A DNA stretch of 64,000 bases from Ornithinibacter aureus (GTDB taxonomy: Bacteria > Actinomycetota > Actinomycetes > Actinomycetales > Dermatophilaceae). The number at the start of each line of letters is the position of its first letter. Positions within the stretch are counted from its first letter, which is position 1. A program made the translations under genes and the position numbers. The stretch lies in the NCBI RefSeq assembly GCF_009858245.1, contig NZ_VMSB01000001.1, positions 3,105,623-3,169,622 of the forward strand. Direction: 5' to 3'. Shown here one piece after another: positions 47,385 to 55,862 of the stretch. Under the pieces are notes generated by a model. The model saw only the letters and a list, made by a program, of their open reading frames with translations. It searched no databases and was not told the origin of the DNA.

Positions 47385-47434
47385 CGAATGCGGGTGAAAA
47401 GTGGCGCCCCGCCGACGATCTTCACCCACATTCG
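47385..47434 (+). promoter_or_regulatory. 50-nt palindromic element upstream of cystathionine gamma-synthase (copy 2)
   Basis: Outer arms CGAATGCGGGTGAA and TTCACCCACATTCG pair with one mismatch. Compared with copy 1 at 41167, pair 5 changed from C-G to T-A on both arms, a compensatory change. The loop GCCGACGATC is the same in both. It ends 53 bp before ATG 47488. A TACGCT (47475-47480) seven bases before that ATG suggests a leaderless transcript, in which case this element acts as DNA. Confidence 0.75.
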
Positions 47435-47487
47435 GGAGAAGGCGGGGTGGGTCGGGGACGTCCCGGCAACGGCATACGCTGGGCGCC

Positions 47488-48666
47488 ATGACCTTCGAGC
47501 ACCTCGGCTTCTCCTCGCGCGCCATCCATGCCGGGCAGGAGCCCGACCCCACGACCGGGGCCGTCGTCCCGCCGATCCACCAGGTGAGCACCTACAAGCA
47601 GGACGGGGTCGGTGGCCTGCGCGGCGGCTACGAGTACAGCCGCTCGGCAAACCCCACCCGCACCGCCCTCGAGGAGTGCATCGCCGCCCTCGAAGGTGGC
47701 GAGCGCGGTTTCGCCTTCGCGAGCGGCCTCGCCGGTGAGGACACCGTGCTGCGTGCCCTGCTCGCCCCCGGCGACCACGTCGTCGTGCCGTCGGACGCGT
47801 ACGGCGGCACCTACCGCCTGTTCGACAAGGTGGCACGCCCGTGGGGGGTCGAGCACTCGATCGCGACCGTCGCTGACGTCGCGTCGGTGCGAGCAGCCAT
47901 CCGCCCGCAGACCCGCATGGTGTGGGTCGAGACGCCGACCAACCCGCTGCTCGGCATCGCCGACATCGAGGCCATCGCGGCGCTCGCCCACGAGGTCGGC
48001 GCGCTGCTCGTCGTCGACAACACCTTCGCCTCGCCCTACCTCCAGAACCCCATCGCCCTCGGCGCAGACGTCGTCGTGCACTCGACGACGAAGTACGCCG
48101 GCGGCCACAGCGACGTCGTCGGTGGGGCCGTCGTCGTCGCCCCGGGCGCCACCACCCGCGACGGTGAGTCGGTCAGCGAGCGGATCGCCTTCCACCAGAA
48201 CTCGATGGGCGCCGTCGCGGGGCCCTTCGACGCCTGGCTGGTGCTGCGCGGCCTGAAGACCCTCGCCGTGCGCATGGAGCGGCACTGCGACAACGCCGAG
48301 AAGGTCGTCGCCTTCCTCCAGGGCCACGACGGGGTCACCGCCGTGCACTACCCGGGCCTGCCCGACCACCCCAACCACGACGTCGCGGCCCGCCAGATGC
48401 GCCGCTTCGGCGGCATGGTCGCCTTCCGCGTCAGGGGTGGCGAGGACGTCGCGGCCAAGGTCTGCGCCGAGACCCAGCTGTGGATCCTCGGCGAGTCCCT
48501 CGGCGGCGTCGAGTCGCTCATCGAGCACCCGGGGAGGATGACGCACGCCTCGGTGGCCGGCACCGAGCTCGAGGTGCCGGGTGACCTCATCCGGCTCTCC
48601 GTCGGCATCGAGGACGCCGAGGACCTCATCGCCGACCTCGGCCAGGCCCTCGACCGCCTCACCTGA
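47488..48666 (+). CDS. Cystathionine gamma-synthase/lyase
   Basis: 392-residue PLP enzyme of the Cys/Met metabolism family. The PLP lysine is Lys202 in [14 protein letters not shown]. Other landmarks are [60 protein letters not shown] and [19 protein letters not shown]. It either makes cystathionine from an O-acyl-homoserine and cysteine or splits cystathionine; these two activities are not separable by sequence. With CBS at 41268 it completes a transsulfuration route, and both share the upstream palindrome. Confidence 0.93.
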   Translation: MTFEHLGFSSRAIHAGQEPDPTTGAVVPPIHQVSTYKQDGVGGLRGGYEYSRSANPTRTALEECIAALEGGERGFAFASGLAGEDTVLRALLAPGDHVVVPSDAYGGTYRLFDKVARPWGVEHSIATVADVASVRAAIRPQTRMVWVETPTNPLLGIADIEAIAALAHEVGALLVVDNTFASPYLQNPIALGADVVVHSTTKYAGGHSDVVGGAVVVAPGATTRDGESVSERIAFHQNSMGAVAGPFDAWLVLRGLKTLAVRMERHCDNAEKVVAFLQGHDGVTAVHYPGLPDHPNHDVAARQMRRFGGMVAFRVRGGEDVAAKVCAETQLWILGESLGGVESLIEHPGRMTHASVAGTELEVPGDLIRLSVGIEDAEDLIADLGQALDRLT

Positions 48667-48673
48667 GCCCGCG

Positions 48674-50029
48674 GTGAGCTCCGCCAGCGCGCGCGCCCTG
48701 TGCGTCGACGTCGGGTCGACCTTCACCAAGGCGGTGCTCGTCGACACCACGACGGGCGCAGTCCACGGCACCGCCAGCCACCCGACCACCGTCAGCACCG
48801 ACGTCATGGACGGGGTGGATGCCGTGCGCGCCGCCTTGGCGGGGGCGAGCGAGCCCACTGCGGTGCTCGCCTGCTCCAGCGCGGGCGGCGGCCTGCGGCT
48901 GGCCGTCGTGGGGTACGAGCGTGAGGTGACCGCCGAGGCCGGGCAGCGGGTCGGCCTCTCCGCGGGTGCCAAGGTTGTCCACGTCGCCAGTGGTGCGATG
49001 ACGGGCGGCGACGTCACGGCGCTGCGGGCGGCATCCCCCGATCTGGTCCTCCTCGTCGGCGGCACCGACGGCGGCAACGCCCGGGTGCTGCTGCACAACG
49101 CGCAGCGGCTGGCCAGGGCCCGGCTCACGGCGCCGATCGTCGTCGCGGGCAACACGGATGCCGCGGACGAGGTCGCGGCGCTCCTCGCCTCGACGGGGCG
49201 ACGGTTCGTCGTCGCCGACAACGTGCTGCCGCGCATCGGGGTCGTGGCGCCGGAGTCGGCGCGCGCCGCCATCCGCGAGGCCTTCCTCACCCACGTCATC
49301 GGCGGCAAGGGGCTGTCCCGCGGTCGCGGATTCGCCGAGCTCGTCCAGGCACCGACGCCGGATGCCGTGTTGCGCGGCGTCGAGGTGCTCGCCGAGGTCG
49401 TCGGGGGAGACGTCCTCGTGGTCGACGTCGGCGGTGCGACGACCGACGTGTACTCGGTGATCACCCCACAGGGGGAGGACGCCAGCATCCAGCGGGAGGT
49501 CGTCGGCACCCTGTGGCACGCCCGCACCGTCGAGGCCGACCTCGGCATGCGCTGGTCGGCGCAGGGTGTCGTCGAGGCCTGCGCCCGTGAGCGCCGGGGG
49601 CTCGACGACGCCACCGCCGAGTACGCCGCGCGCGTGGCCACGGACACCGCCCACCTCGCGGGCTCGCCGCAGGAGTGGCTGGCCGAGGAGGAGATCGCGA
49701 GCGCTGCCGCGGTGCTGGCGGTTCGGCGACACGGCCGGCCGGGCCACCCGTCGGAGCGGCCCCGCCCGCTGGCGGAGGTCACCGTGCTCGTCGGGTCCGG
49801 AGGGGTGCTGCGGCACGCGCCCCGGGGAGTCGGTGACCGCGTGCTGGAGCAGGTCCTTGGCGACCACGGTGGGGGGTGGCGGGTGCCCGTGGCGGCGCGC
49901 GCGGGCGTCGACACGGCCTACCTGCTGTTCGCCGTGGGGCTGCTCGCCGACCAGCACCCCGAGGCGGCCGCGGCCCTCGCGGCGCAGGTCGTGGCGCCCC
50001 CGGTGGCGACCACACGGCATCCGGATTAG
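48674..50029 (+). CDS. GlmL/MutL-family (glutamate mutase reactivase-like) protein
   Basis: 451 residues of the ASKHA fold: phosphate-1 LCVDVGSTFTKAVLVDTTT, phosphate-2 DVLVVDVGGATTDVYSV and an adenosine-type VTVLVGSGGVLRHAP. It matches the GlmL/MutL family, which in clostridia is encoded with adenosylcobalamin-dependent glutamate mutase and is thought to reactivate it. No mutase subunits are in this window, so the partner is unknown. GTG 48674 lies 7 bp after the cystathionine gamma-synthase stop. Confidence 0.85.
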   Translation: MSSASARALCVDVGSTFTKAVLVDTTTGAVHGTASHPTTVSTDVMDGVDAVRAALAGASEPTAVLACSSAGGGLRLAVVGYEREVTAEAGQRVGLSAGAKVVHVASGAMTGGDVTALRAASPDLVLLVGGTDGGNARVLLHNAQRLARARLTAPIVVAGNTDAADEVAALLASTGRRFVVADNVLPRIGVVAPESARAAIREAFLTHVIGGKGLSRGRGFAELVQAPTPDAVLRGVEVLAEVVGGDVLVVDVGGATTDVYSVITPQGEDASIQREVVGTLWHARTVEADLGMRWSAQGVVEACARERRGLDDATAEYAARVATDTAHLAGSPQEWLAEEEIASAAAVLAVRRHGRPGHPSERPRPLAEVTVLVGSGGVLRHAPRGVGDRVLEQVLGDHGGGWRVPVAARAGVDTAYLLFAVGLLADQHPEAAAALAAQVVAPPVATTRHPD

Positions 50030-50087
50030 GAGACTATTGGGGCGCCCGTCCGGCAAAACCGGATGACGGGTGTCGGTGGGCTCACGT

Positions 50088-50093
50088 AGCCTC
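50088..50093 (+). promoter_or_regulatory. Candidate -10 box for the ABC exporter operon
   Basis: TAGCCT ends seven bases before the ATG at 50101, placing a transcript start at or next to that ATG. No Shine-Dalgarno is present. Confidence 0.4.
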
Positions 50094-50100
50094 CCGTCCC

Positions 50101-50139
50101 ATGACTTCCACCACTCTTCGCCCGGTGCGTCACCGGTGA
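50101..50139 (+). CDS. Short leader ORF overlapping the ABC ATPase gene
   Basis: ATG 50101 opens a 12-codon frame, MTSTTLRPVRHR, whose stop overlaps the ATPase start as GTGA (50136-50139). The ATPase GTG has no good Shine-Dalgarno. A leaderless transcript starting at this ATG would load ribosomes here and couple them to the ATPase gene. The peptide itself is unlikely to have a function. Confidence 0.45.
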   Translation: MTSTTLRPVRHR

Positions 50140-51125
50140 GCGCCCCCGCGATCGAGGCCGTTGACCTCGTCAAGACCTTTGGTGACTTCACCGCCGTCGA
50201 CGGCGTGAGCTTCTCCGTGCCGGCGGGCACGGTTTTCTCCATGCTCGGCCCGAATGGCGCGGGCAAGACGACGACCGTGCGCATGATGACCACGCTGTCG
50301 ATTCCCACCAGCGGCACGGCACACGTCGCCGGCTTCGACGTCGCCAAGAACCCGGATGCCGTGCGGCACCGGATGGGCCTGACCGCCCAGTCGGCCACGG
50401 TCGACGAACTGCTCACCGGGCGCGAGAACCTGCGCCTCATCGGCGACCTGTACGGGCTGGAGCGCTCGCTCGTGAAGCGCTCGACCGAGGAGCTGCTCGA
50501 GCGGTTCTCGCTGACCGAGGCCGGCAACAAGGTCGTCAAGGACTACTCGGGCGGCATGCGGCGCCGGCTCGACCTCGCCGCCAGCCTCATCGCCACCCCT
50601 CCGGTGCTCTTCCTCGACGAGCCGACGACCGGCCTCGACCCGCGCAGCCGGGTCGAGCTCTGGGGTGTGCTGCGCGACCTCGTGCGCGACGGGACGACCC
50701 TGTTCCTCACCACCCAGTACCTCGACGAGGCCGACCAGCTGGCCGACCGCATCGTCGTCGTCGACCACGGCCGGATCATCGCCGAGGGCACCCCCCTTGA
50801 GCTGAAGGACCAGTCCGGCAAGGCCAGTCTCGTCGTGACCGTCAGTCGCAGCACCGAGGTCGACGCCGCGGCCGAGCTGGTGCGGGCGTACGTCGGTGAG
50901 ATCCACGTCGACCCCGACTCGCGCCGCATCTCCGCCCCGGCCGAGGGGGTGTCCGCACTGACCCGCATCGCGGCCCGCCTGGAAGAGGCCGCCATCGAGC
51001 TCGACGACATCGGGCTCCAGCGGCCCAGCCTCGACGACGTCTTCCTCAGCCTGACCGGCCACCGCGCCGAGACCGAGACCGACGGTGCCGCCGCCGGCGA
51101 GAGCACCACGGAGGCATCCCGATGA
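50136..51125 (+). CDS. Daunorubicin-resistance-type ABC transporter ATPase
   Basis: 329 residues. Walker A LGPNGAGKTTTVRMM (Gly38 onward), Q-loop LTAQSATVDELLTG, signature YSGGMRRRLDLAAS, Walker B VLFLDEPTTGLDP and H-loop TQYLDEADQLADR are all intact. The C-terminal 100 residues are the DrrA-type regulatory extension (LQRPSLDDVFLSLTGHRAE). With the permease at 51122 (ATGA overlap) it forms an exporter for drugs, lipids or antibiotics. The substrate is unknown. Confidence 0.93.
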   Translation: MSAPAIEAVDLVKTFGDFTAVDGVSFSVPAGTVFSMLGPNGAGKTTTVRMMTTLSIPTSGTAHVAGFDVAKNPDAVRHRMGLTAQSATVDELLTGRENLRLIGDLYGLERSLVKRSTEELLERFSLTEAGNKVVKDYSGGMRRRLDLAASLIATPPVLFLDEPTTGLDPRSRVELWGVLRDLVRDGTTLFLTTQYLDEADQLADRIVVVDHGRIIAEGTPLELKDQSGKASLVVTVSRSTEVDAAAELVRAYVGEIHVDPDSRRISAPAEGVSALTRIAARLEEAAIELDDIGLQRPSLDDVFLSLTGHRAETETDGAAAGESTTEASR

Positions 51126-52006
51126 GCACCAGCACCAACCCCGACACCGAGAGCGGCACCACCGGCAACGGCCCGACCGGCCACTTCCGGGCCACGCACC
51201 CCGACGAGCGTGGCGCCACGGCGTGGCGACAGATCAGCGCCCTCATCCGGCGCAACCTCACGCACATCAAGCGCCAGCCCGAGATGCTCACCGACGTGAC
51301 TATCCAGCCGGTCATGTTCGTGCTGCTCTTCGCGTTCGTCTTCGGCGGCTCGATCAACATCCCGGGGGTCGACTACAAGGAGTGGCTGCTGCCCGGCATC
51401 ATGGCGCAGACGATGGCCTTCAGCTCCTTCATCGTCGCCATCGGCCTGACCTCCGACATCAGCAAGGGCATCGTCGACCGATTCCGGTCGCTGCCCATCG
51501 GGCGCGGCTCGGTCGTCATCGCCCGCAGCCTGTCGAGCCTGATCCACTCGATGATCGGCATCATCGTCATGTCGGTCACGGGGCTGTTCATCGGATGGGG
51601 CATCCACAACGGGGTGGCCAAGGGTCTGCTCGGCTACCTGCTGCTCATCCTCTTCGGGTTCGCCATGATCTGGGTCGGCATCCTCGCCGGCTCGGCGCTG
51701 AAGTCGGTCGAGGCGGTGCAGGGCGTCATGTTCACGACGATCTTCCCGATCACCTTCCTCAGCAACGCCTTCGCCCGCCCGGAGGGCATGCCCGGCTGGC
51801 TGCGGTTCCTCGCCGAGTGGAACCCCATCAGCGCGCTCGTCCAGGCGATGCGTGAGCTCTGGGGCAACGACGGGTTGCCGCTCGCCGCCGACGCCGCGTG
51901 GCCGATGCAGAACCCGGTCCTCGCGACGGTCATCTGGTCGGTCGGTCTGTCGGCGATCCTGGCTCCGCTGGCGATCCGGGCGTTCAACCGGCGCACGACC
52001 GACTGA
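51122..52006 (+). CDS. ABC-2-type permease (DrrB-like)
   Basis: 294 residues. A 35-residue polar N-terminal tail (Thr/Gly/Asn-rich) precedes ALIRRNLTHIKRQPEML and six membrane helices, the first TIQPVMFVLLFAFVFGGSI. The conserved DrrB features YKEWLLPGIMAQTMAF, DRFRSLPIGRGSVVIARSLS and the final NPISALVQAMRELW are clear. It should form the channel for the ATPase upstream, two copies of each per complex. Confidence 0.92.
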   Translation: MSTSTNPDTESGTTGNGPTGHFRATHPDERGATAWRQISALIRRNLTHIKRQPEMLTDVTIQPVMFVLLFAFVFGGSINIPGVDYKEWLLPGIMAQTMAFSSFIVAIGLTSDISKGIVDRFRSLPIGRGSVVIARSLSSLIHSMIGIIVMSVTGLFIGWGIHNGVAKGLLGYLLLILFGFAMIWVGILAGSALKSVEAVQGVMFTTIFPITFLSNAFARPEGMPGWLRFLAEWNPISALVQAMRELWGNDGLPLAADAAWPMQNPVLATVIWSVGLSAILAPLAIRAFNRRTTD

Positions 52007-52032
52007 GAGTCCAGGGGTTCGGTCGATCCGCC

Positions 52033-52398
52033 CTAGGGGGTCGTTGGGTCCCCGCGCAGGATCGAGCTCATCTTCTTGCCGCGGCCCACTTCGTCGACGA
52101 GCAGGTCCAGGTAGCGGATCTGCTGCATGAGCGGGTCCTCGATCTCCTGCACCTTGTACCCGCAGATGGTGCCGGTGATGAGCTCGGCGTTCGGGTTCAT
52201 CGCCGGGGCCTGCGCGAAGAAGGTCTCGAGGTCACGGCCGTCGGCCAGTGCCGCCTTCAGCCCGTCCGAGTCGTACCCGGTGAGCCAGCAGATCACGGTG
52301 TCGACGTTCTCGACCGGTTGGCCCTTGCGTTCGGCCTTCGCCACGTAGTGGGGGTAGATGCTCGAGAACGGGGTGGCGAAGATGCGATGACCGGCCAT
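52033..52398 (-). CDS. DUF2200 domain protein
   Basis: 121 residues, nearly all of it the DUF2200 domain: MAGHRIFATPFSSIYPHYVAKAERKGQ, then VDTVICWLTGYDSDGL, FFAQAPAMNPNAELITGTICGYKVQEIEDPLMQQIRYLDLLVDEV within one block. The fold is probably small helical and soluble. Function unknown; the family is often encoded as a lone gene. It converges with the ABC permease and diverges from phzF. Confidence 0.9.
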   Translation of the reverse strand: MAGHRIFATPFSSIYPHYVAKAERKGQPVENVDTVICWLTGYDSDGLKAALADGRDLETFFAQAPAMNPNAELITGTICGYKVQEIEDPLMQQIRYLDLLVDEVGRGKKMSSILRGDPTTP

Positions 52399-52449
52399 GC
52401 CTGGGCTCCTGCGGGGCGACGAGTTGTGGCGACATGGTTGCATGACGCC

Positions 52450-53313
52450 ATGGATTCCGTGCGCTATGTCGACGTCTTCTCCGGCACGCCGTTCAAGGGC
52501 AACGCCTTGGCCGTTGTCCACGGCGCCGACGGCCTCAGCGACGAGCAGATGGCCGACATCGCCCGGTGGACGAACCTGTCGGAGACGACGTTCCTCATGA
52601 CCCCCACCGACCCGGCCGCCGACTACGCGGTGCGGATCTGGACCACGGGGGGTGAACTGCCCTTCGCGGGGCACCCCACCCTCGGTAGCGCCCACGCCTG
52701 GCTGGAAGCCGGGGGAGTGCCCGCCCGCGAGGCAGCGGTGGTGCAGCAGTGCGCGGCAGGGCTCGTCACGGTGCGGCGCGGCGACCGGCTGGCCTTCGCG
52801 GCTCCGCCGCTGATGCGGTCCGGCCCGGTGGAGCAGTCCGAGGCGCAGGCCCTGGTCGCCGCCCTGGGCCTGGACCCCGAGGACGTCGTGGAGATGGCGT
52901 GGGTCGACAACGGACCCGGGTGGGCCGGCATCCTGCTTCGTTCTCCCGACGCCGTCCTGGCCGCGGACCCCGACGCCGGTCGGTGTCGCGGGGTCAAGGT
53001 CGGGCTGGTGGCGGTCTATCCGCAGGGCGCACGTGCCGACGGCGTCGCCGCCGAGGTCAGGGCGTTCTACTCCGATGGCCGAGAGTTCGCCGAGGACCCG
53101 GTGACCGGAAGCCTCAACGCCGGGCTCGCCCAGTGGCTGGTGCCGGCGGGGCACCTGCCGCCGCAGTACGTCGCCGCGCAGGGAAGCGTCATCCATCGCG
53201 AGGGGCGGGTGCACGTCGACGTCGTGGACGGTGAGATGTGGGTCGGCGGCGACACCCGCACGATCTTCACCGGGCACCTCCCCGAACCGAAACGTCCCGA
53301 GACCGACCAATAG
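52450..53313 (+). CDS. PhzF-family isomerase/epimerase
   Basis: 287 residues. PhzF proteins have two related hot-dog-like halves and catalyse isomerisations with a single Glu. The catalytic Glu45 is in WTNLSETTFLM; RYVDVFSGTPFKGNALAVV, GELPFAGHPTLGSAHAWL and FAEDPVTGSLNAGLAQWLV are the conserved landmarks. There is no phenazine cluster nearby, so the substrate is unknown. ATG 52450 fits the usual start. Its TAG stop lies inside a dispersed inverted-repeat element (53294-53327), so the last residues (PETDQ) are coded by the element. Confidence 0.9.
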   Translation: MDSVRYVDVFSGTPFKGNALAVVHGADGLSDEQMADIARWTNLSETTFLMTPTDPAADYAVRIWTTGGELPFAGHPTLGSAHAWLEAGGVPAREAAVVQQCAAGLVTVRRGDRLAFAAPPLMRSGPVEQSEAQALVAALGLDPEDVVEMAWVDNGPGWAGILLRSPDAVLAADPDAGRCRGVKVGLVAVYPQGARADGVAAEVRAFYSDGREFAEDPVTGSLNAGLAQWLVPAGHLPPQYVAAQGSVIHREGRVHVDVVDGEMWVGGDTRTIFTGHLPEPKRPETDQ

Positions 53314-53381
53314 GTCGATCTCGGGACGCTGTGGGGTCGGCTCTGCCGTACCTGGTGTGACCTATTGGTCGATCTCGGTAC
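53294..53381. repeat. Pair of dispersed 34-bp inverted-repeat elements between phzF and greA
   Basis: 53294-53327 is GTCCC-N6-GACC-AATA-GGTC-N6-GGGAC, and 53348-53381 is GTACC-N6-GACC-TATT-GGTC-N6-GGTAC. The arm layout is identical to the array at 35030-35200. The first covers the phzF stop codon and the second ends three bases before the greA stop. They may serve as a two-way terminator for these convergent genes. Confidence 0.9.
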
Positions 53382-53384
53382 GGA

Positions 53385-53873
53385 TCAGACGTCGTACGGC
53401 GTGGTCTCGAGGATCTTGACCTCGATCTGCTTGCCGTTCGGTGCGGTGTAGGAGGCGGTGTCGCCCACCTTGCGCCCGTTGACCGCGGCACCGATCGGGG
53501 ACTTCTCGGAGAACACGTTCAGCGACTCGTCGGTGATCTCGCGCGAGCCGAGCAGGAAGGTCTCCTTGTCGCCGAACATCTCGACGGTGACGACCATGCC
53601 CGGCTCGACGACGCCGTCGTCCGCCGGCTTCTCGCCGATGATGGCCGTCTCGAGCAGCTGGGTCAGCTGTCGGATGCGGGCCTCCATCTTGCCCTGCTCC
53701 TCCTTGGCGGCGTGGTAGCCACCGTTCTCCTTGAGGTCGCCCTCCTCGCGGGCCGCTTCGATCTTCTTGGCGATCTCGGTACGTCCCGGGCCGGAGAGCT
53801 CGTCGAGCTCTGCCTGGAGGCGGTCGAAGGCCCCCTGGGTCAGGAAGCTCGCCTGGTTGGCGGTCTCGGTCAC
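53385..53873 (-). CDS. greA: Transcription elongation factor GreA
   Basis: GreA helps backtracked RNA polymerase by stimulating transcript cleavage. 162 residues from GTG 53873 (VTETANQASFLTQGAFDRLQ). The N-terminal coiled coil carries the tip acidic residues in REEGDLKENGGYHAAKEEQG, and the C-terminal FKBP-like domain has TFLLGSREITDE and EKSPIGAAVNGRKVGD. I chose 53873 because AGGAG lies seven bases upstream; GTG 53882 is possible but its ribosome site would touch the start codon. Confidence 0.94.
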   Translation of the reverse strand: MTETANQASFLTQGAFDRLQAELDELSGPGRTEIAKKIEAAREEGDLKENGGYHAAKEEQGKMEARIRQLTQLLETAIIGEKPADDGVVEPGMVVTVEMFGDKETFLLGSREITDESLNVFSEKSPIGAAVNGRKVGDTASYTAPNGKQIEVKILETTPYDV

Positions 53874-54106
53874 GTCACTCACTCCTGGTCATGGTGTGGC
53901 ACCCCGCCCGGTGTGACAGGGGCGCCCGATAGACAACGGCAACGGGCCCGGGTCGCGGTGCTGTGCGGCACGAGGTCGGACCCAGACCCGATGTGAAACG
54001 TCAATGGTAGCAACCGGGTGCGTGATCGGCACCGTGAACGACACGAGGGCTGCCGCGGGCACGTCGTGGGATGCCGTGTGGCGGCGGGATGTCGGTGGGC
54101 GGCGCG

Positions 54107-54535
54107 TCAGGGGGTCGTGGGAACCCGGGTGCACGAGTCCACGACGCCGGTCACCGCGCGAACGCTGGTGCGAACGCGCACCTCACGCCGCAGCGACGTG
54201 GGACCGGCGGCCGGCACGGCATCCTCGACGGTGCCGACGCGTGCCTTGCTCGAGTCGAGCGCACTGACCCGGCACCTCACGGCGACCCCCTCGGGGCGGT
54301 GCAGGTCGTACTTGACGAGCACCTCGGAGGCGGACTCGACGCGGTACCCGGTGACCTCCGGTCGCACGCTGCCGGTCGTCGAGACGATGCCCCACCAGAC
54401 GATGACCACGACAGCGCTCACGCAGCCGAGCACGCCGATCACCCACCAACGGGTGGTGCCGGGTGCGGGGCGGGGCAACGGCATACGGGCCCTTAGTCGA
54501 GGGTCGGTCGCGGATGAGAGGATGTCGGGGTCCAT
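54107..54535 (-). CDS. DUF4307 membrane protein
   Basis: 142 residues from ATG 54535, or 125 from ATG 54484. After a short basic tail comes one membrane helix ([21 protein letters not shown]), then an extracytoplasmic beta-rich domain typical of DUF4307 ([44 protein letters not shown]). The family is conserved in actinobacteria next to mca and greA, as here. Function unknown; it may be linked to mycothiol or wall stress by neighbourhood only. Confidence 0.85.
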   Translation of the reverse strand: MDPDILSSATDPRLRARMPLPRPAPGTTRWWVIGVLGCVSAVVVIVWWGIVSTTGSVRPEVTGYRVESASEVLVKYDLHRPEGVAVRCRVSALDSSKARVGTVEDAVPAAGPTSLRREVRVRTSVRAVTGVVDSCTRVPTTP

Positions 54536-54575
54536 TCTCGGGTACGCCCGACCACCTCCGTACGAAGGGTCCCAC

Positions 54576-55514
54576 GTGTCTGACCGGCTCCGTCTCATGT
54601 GCGTCCACGCGCACCCGGACGACGAGTCCAGCAAGGGTGCGGCCACCATGGCCAAGTACGTCGACGAGGGCCATGACGTGCTCGTCGTGTCGTGCACCGG
54701 TGGCGAGCGCGGCGACGTCCTCAACCCACGACTGAAGCACGACGCCCACATCCTTCGCGACCTCGCGCAGGTGCGCCGCGACGAGATGGCTGAAGCCCAG
54801 GCGATCCTCGGGGTGCAGCACACCTGGCTCGGCTTCGTCGACTCCGGTCTGCCCGAGGGTGACCCGCTTCCTCCGTTGCCGGAGGGCTGCTTCGCCCTCG
54901 AGCCGCTCAGCGTCACCACCGAGGCCCTGGTGCGTGAGATCCGCCGCTTCCGCCCGCACGTCGTCACGACCTACGACGAGAACGGCGGCTACCCGCACCC
55001 GGACCACATCATGTGCCACGACGTGTCGATGGCCGCGGTCGTCGCCGCTGGCGACCCGGAGGCCTTCCCGCACGCCGGCCCCGCGTGGCAGCCGCTGAAG
55101 GTGTACTACAACCAGACGTTCAGCAAGGCACGTGTGGAGGCGTTCCACCAGGCGCTGACCGCGCTCGGTGAGGAGAGCCCCTACGCCGAGTGGCTCGAGA
55201 ACTGGACGCGCCCCGACCGGGCGGTCACCACCCGCGTCGAGTGCTCCGCGTGGTTCGACCGCAGGGATGCCGCGCTGGTCGCCCACGCCACCCAGGTCGA
55301 CCCCGACGGTTCGTTCTTCCGTGTGCCGCGCGAGGTCCAGGTGCAGGTCTGGCCCACCGAGGACTACGAGGCAGCGCTGTCCTTCGTGCCGATCGCCCCC
55401 GACGAGGACGACCTGTTCGCGGGCCTGCCGGCCGACGTGCAGGCCGCCGACGCGTTGGCCACCTCGGGAACCCTGACCATCGTCCACGACACGCGCACGG
55501 AGCGAGACTCATGA
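54576..55514 (+). CDS. mca: Mycothiol S-conjugate amidase
   Basis: Mca cleaves mycothiol-toxin conjugates, releasing a mercapturic acid for export, and thus detoxifies electrophiles. 312 residues. Zn ligands are His13 and Asp16 in [12 protein letters not shown] and His144 in [12 protein letters not shown]. The residues KVYYNQTFS and the long C-terminal part separate it from the deacetylase MshB. GTG 54576 is the start. The presence of mca implies that the organism makes mycothiol. It overlaps the small membrane protein by ATGA. Confidence 0.94.
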   Translation: MSDRLRLMCVHAHPDDESSKGAATMAKYVDEGHDVLVVSCTGGERGDVLNPRLKHDAHILRDLAQVRRDEMAEAQAILGVQHTWLGFVDSGLPEGDPLPPLPEGCFALEPLSVTTEALVREIRRFRPHVVTTYDENGGYPHPDHIMCHDVSMAAVVAAGDPEAFPHAGPAWQPLKVYYNQTFSKARVEAFHQALTALGEESPYAEWLENWTRPDRAVTTRVECSAWFDRRDAALVAHATQVDPDGSFFRVPREVQVQVWPTEDYEAALSFVPIAPDEDDLFAGLPADVQAADALATSGTLTIVHDTRTERDS

Positions 55515-55822
55515 CCGATGCACCTTCAGCCGCCGTCGCCCCGGGCTTCTTCGCCTTCGTCGCCTTCTTCGTCATGGCGATGGTTCTGTGGTTCCTCATG
55601 CGGAACATGAATGCCCGGATGCGCCGGATGTCCTACCGCCAGCAGGCGGCCCACCGTGGCCGCGACGAGGCCCAGGCCGGCCCGGGCGACGTCTCCGACA
55701 GCCGCCGGGACGACGACGGCAGGGCGGATGACCGCTCACCCGCGGACGACAGCGGCTCCAACGACACCGGCTCCAGCGACAGCGGTGGCTCGGACGGCGG
55801 AGGCGGCGGCGGGAGCGACTGA
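55511..55822 (+). CDS. Small membrane protein with Ser/Asp/Gly-rich tail
   Basis: 103 residues: one membrane helix near 12-30 ([18 protein letters not shown]), a basic stretch ([14 protein letters not shown]), then a disordered acidic tail ending in repeated Asp, Ser and Gly. It overlaps the mca stop (ATGA) and is probably co-translated. Similar short proteins often follow mca in actinobacteria. Function unknown. Confidence 0.8.
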   Translation: MTDAPSAAVAPGFFAFVAFFVMAMVLWFLMRNMNARMRRMSYRQQAAHRGRDEAQAGPGDVSDSRRDDDGRADDRSPADDSGSNDTGSSDSGGSDGGGGGGSD

Positions 55823-55835
55823 CCCTCCAGACCAG

Positions 55836-55862
55836 CCTGACGTGCAATACGTCGGGGTCAGG
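55836..55862. terminator. Hairpin between convergent genes
   Basis: CCTGAC/GTCAGG at the ends, or alternatively GACGT-GCAAT-ACGTC inside, can pair. It spans the end of the hemolysin III gene and lies 13 bp after the stop of the small membrane protein. No T-tract. Confidence 0.4.
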
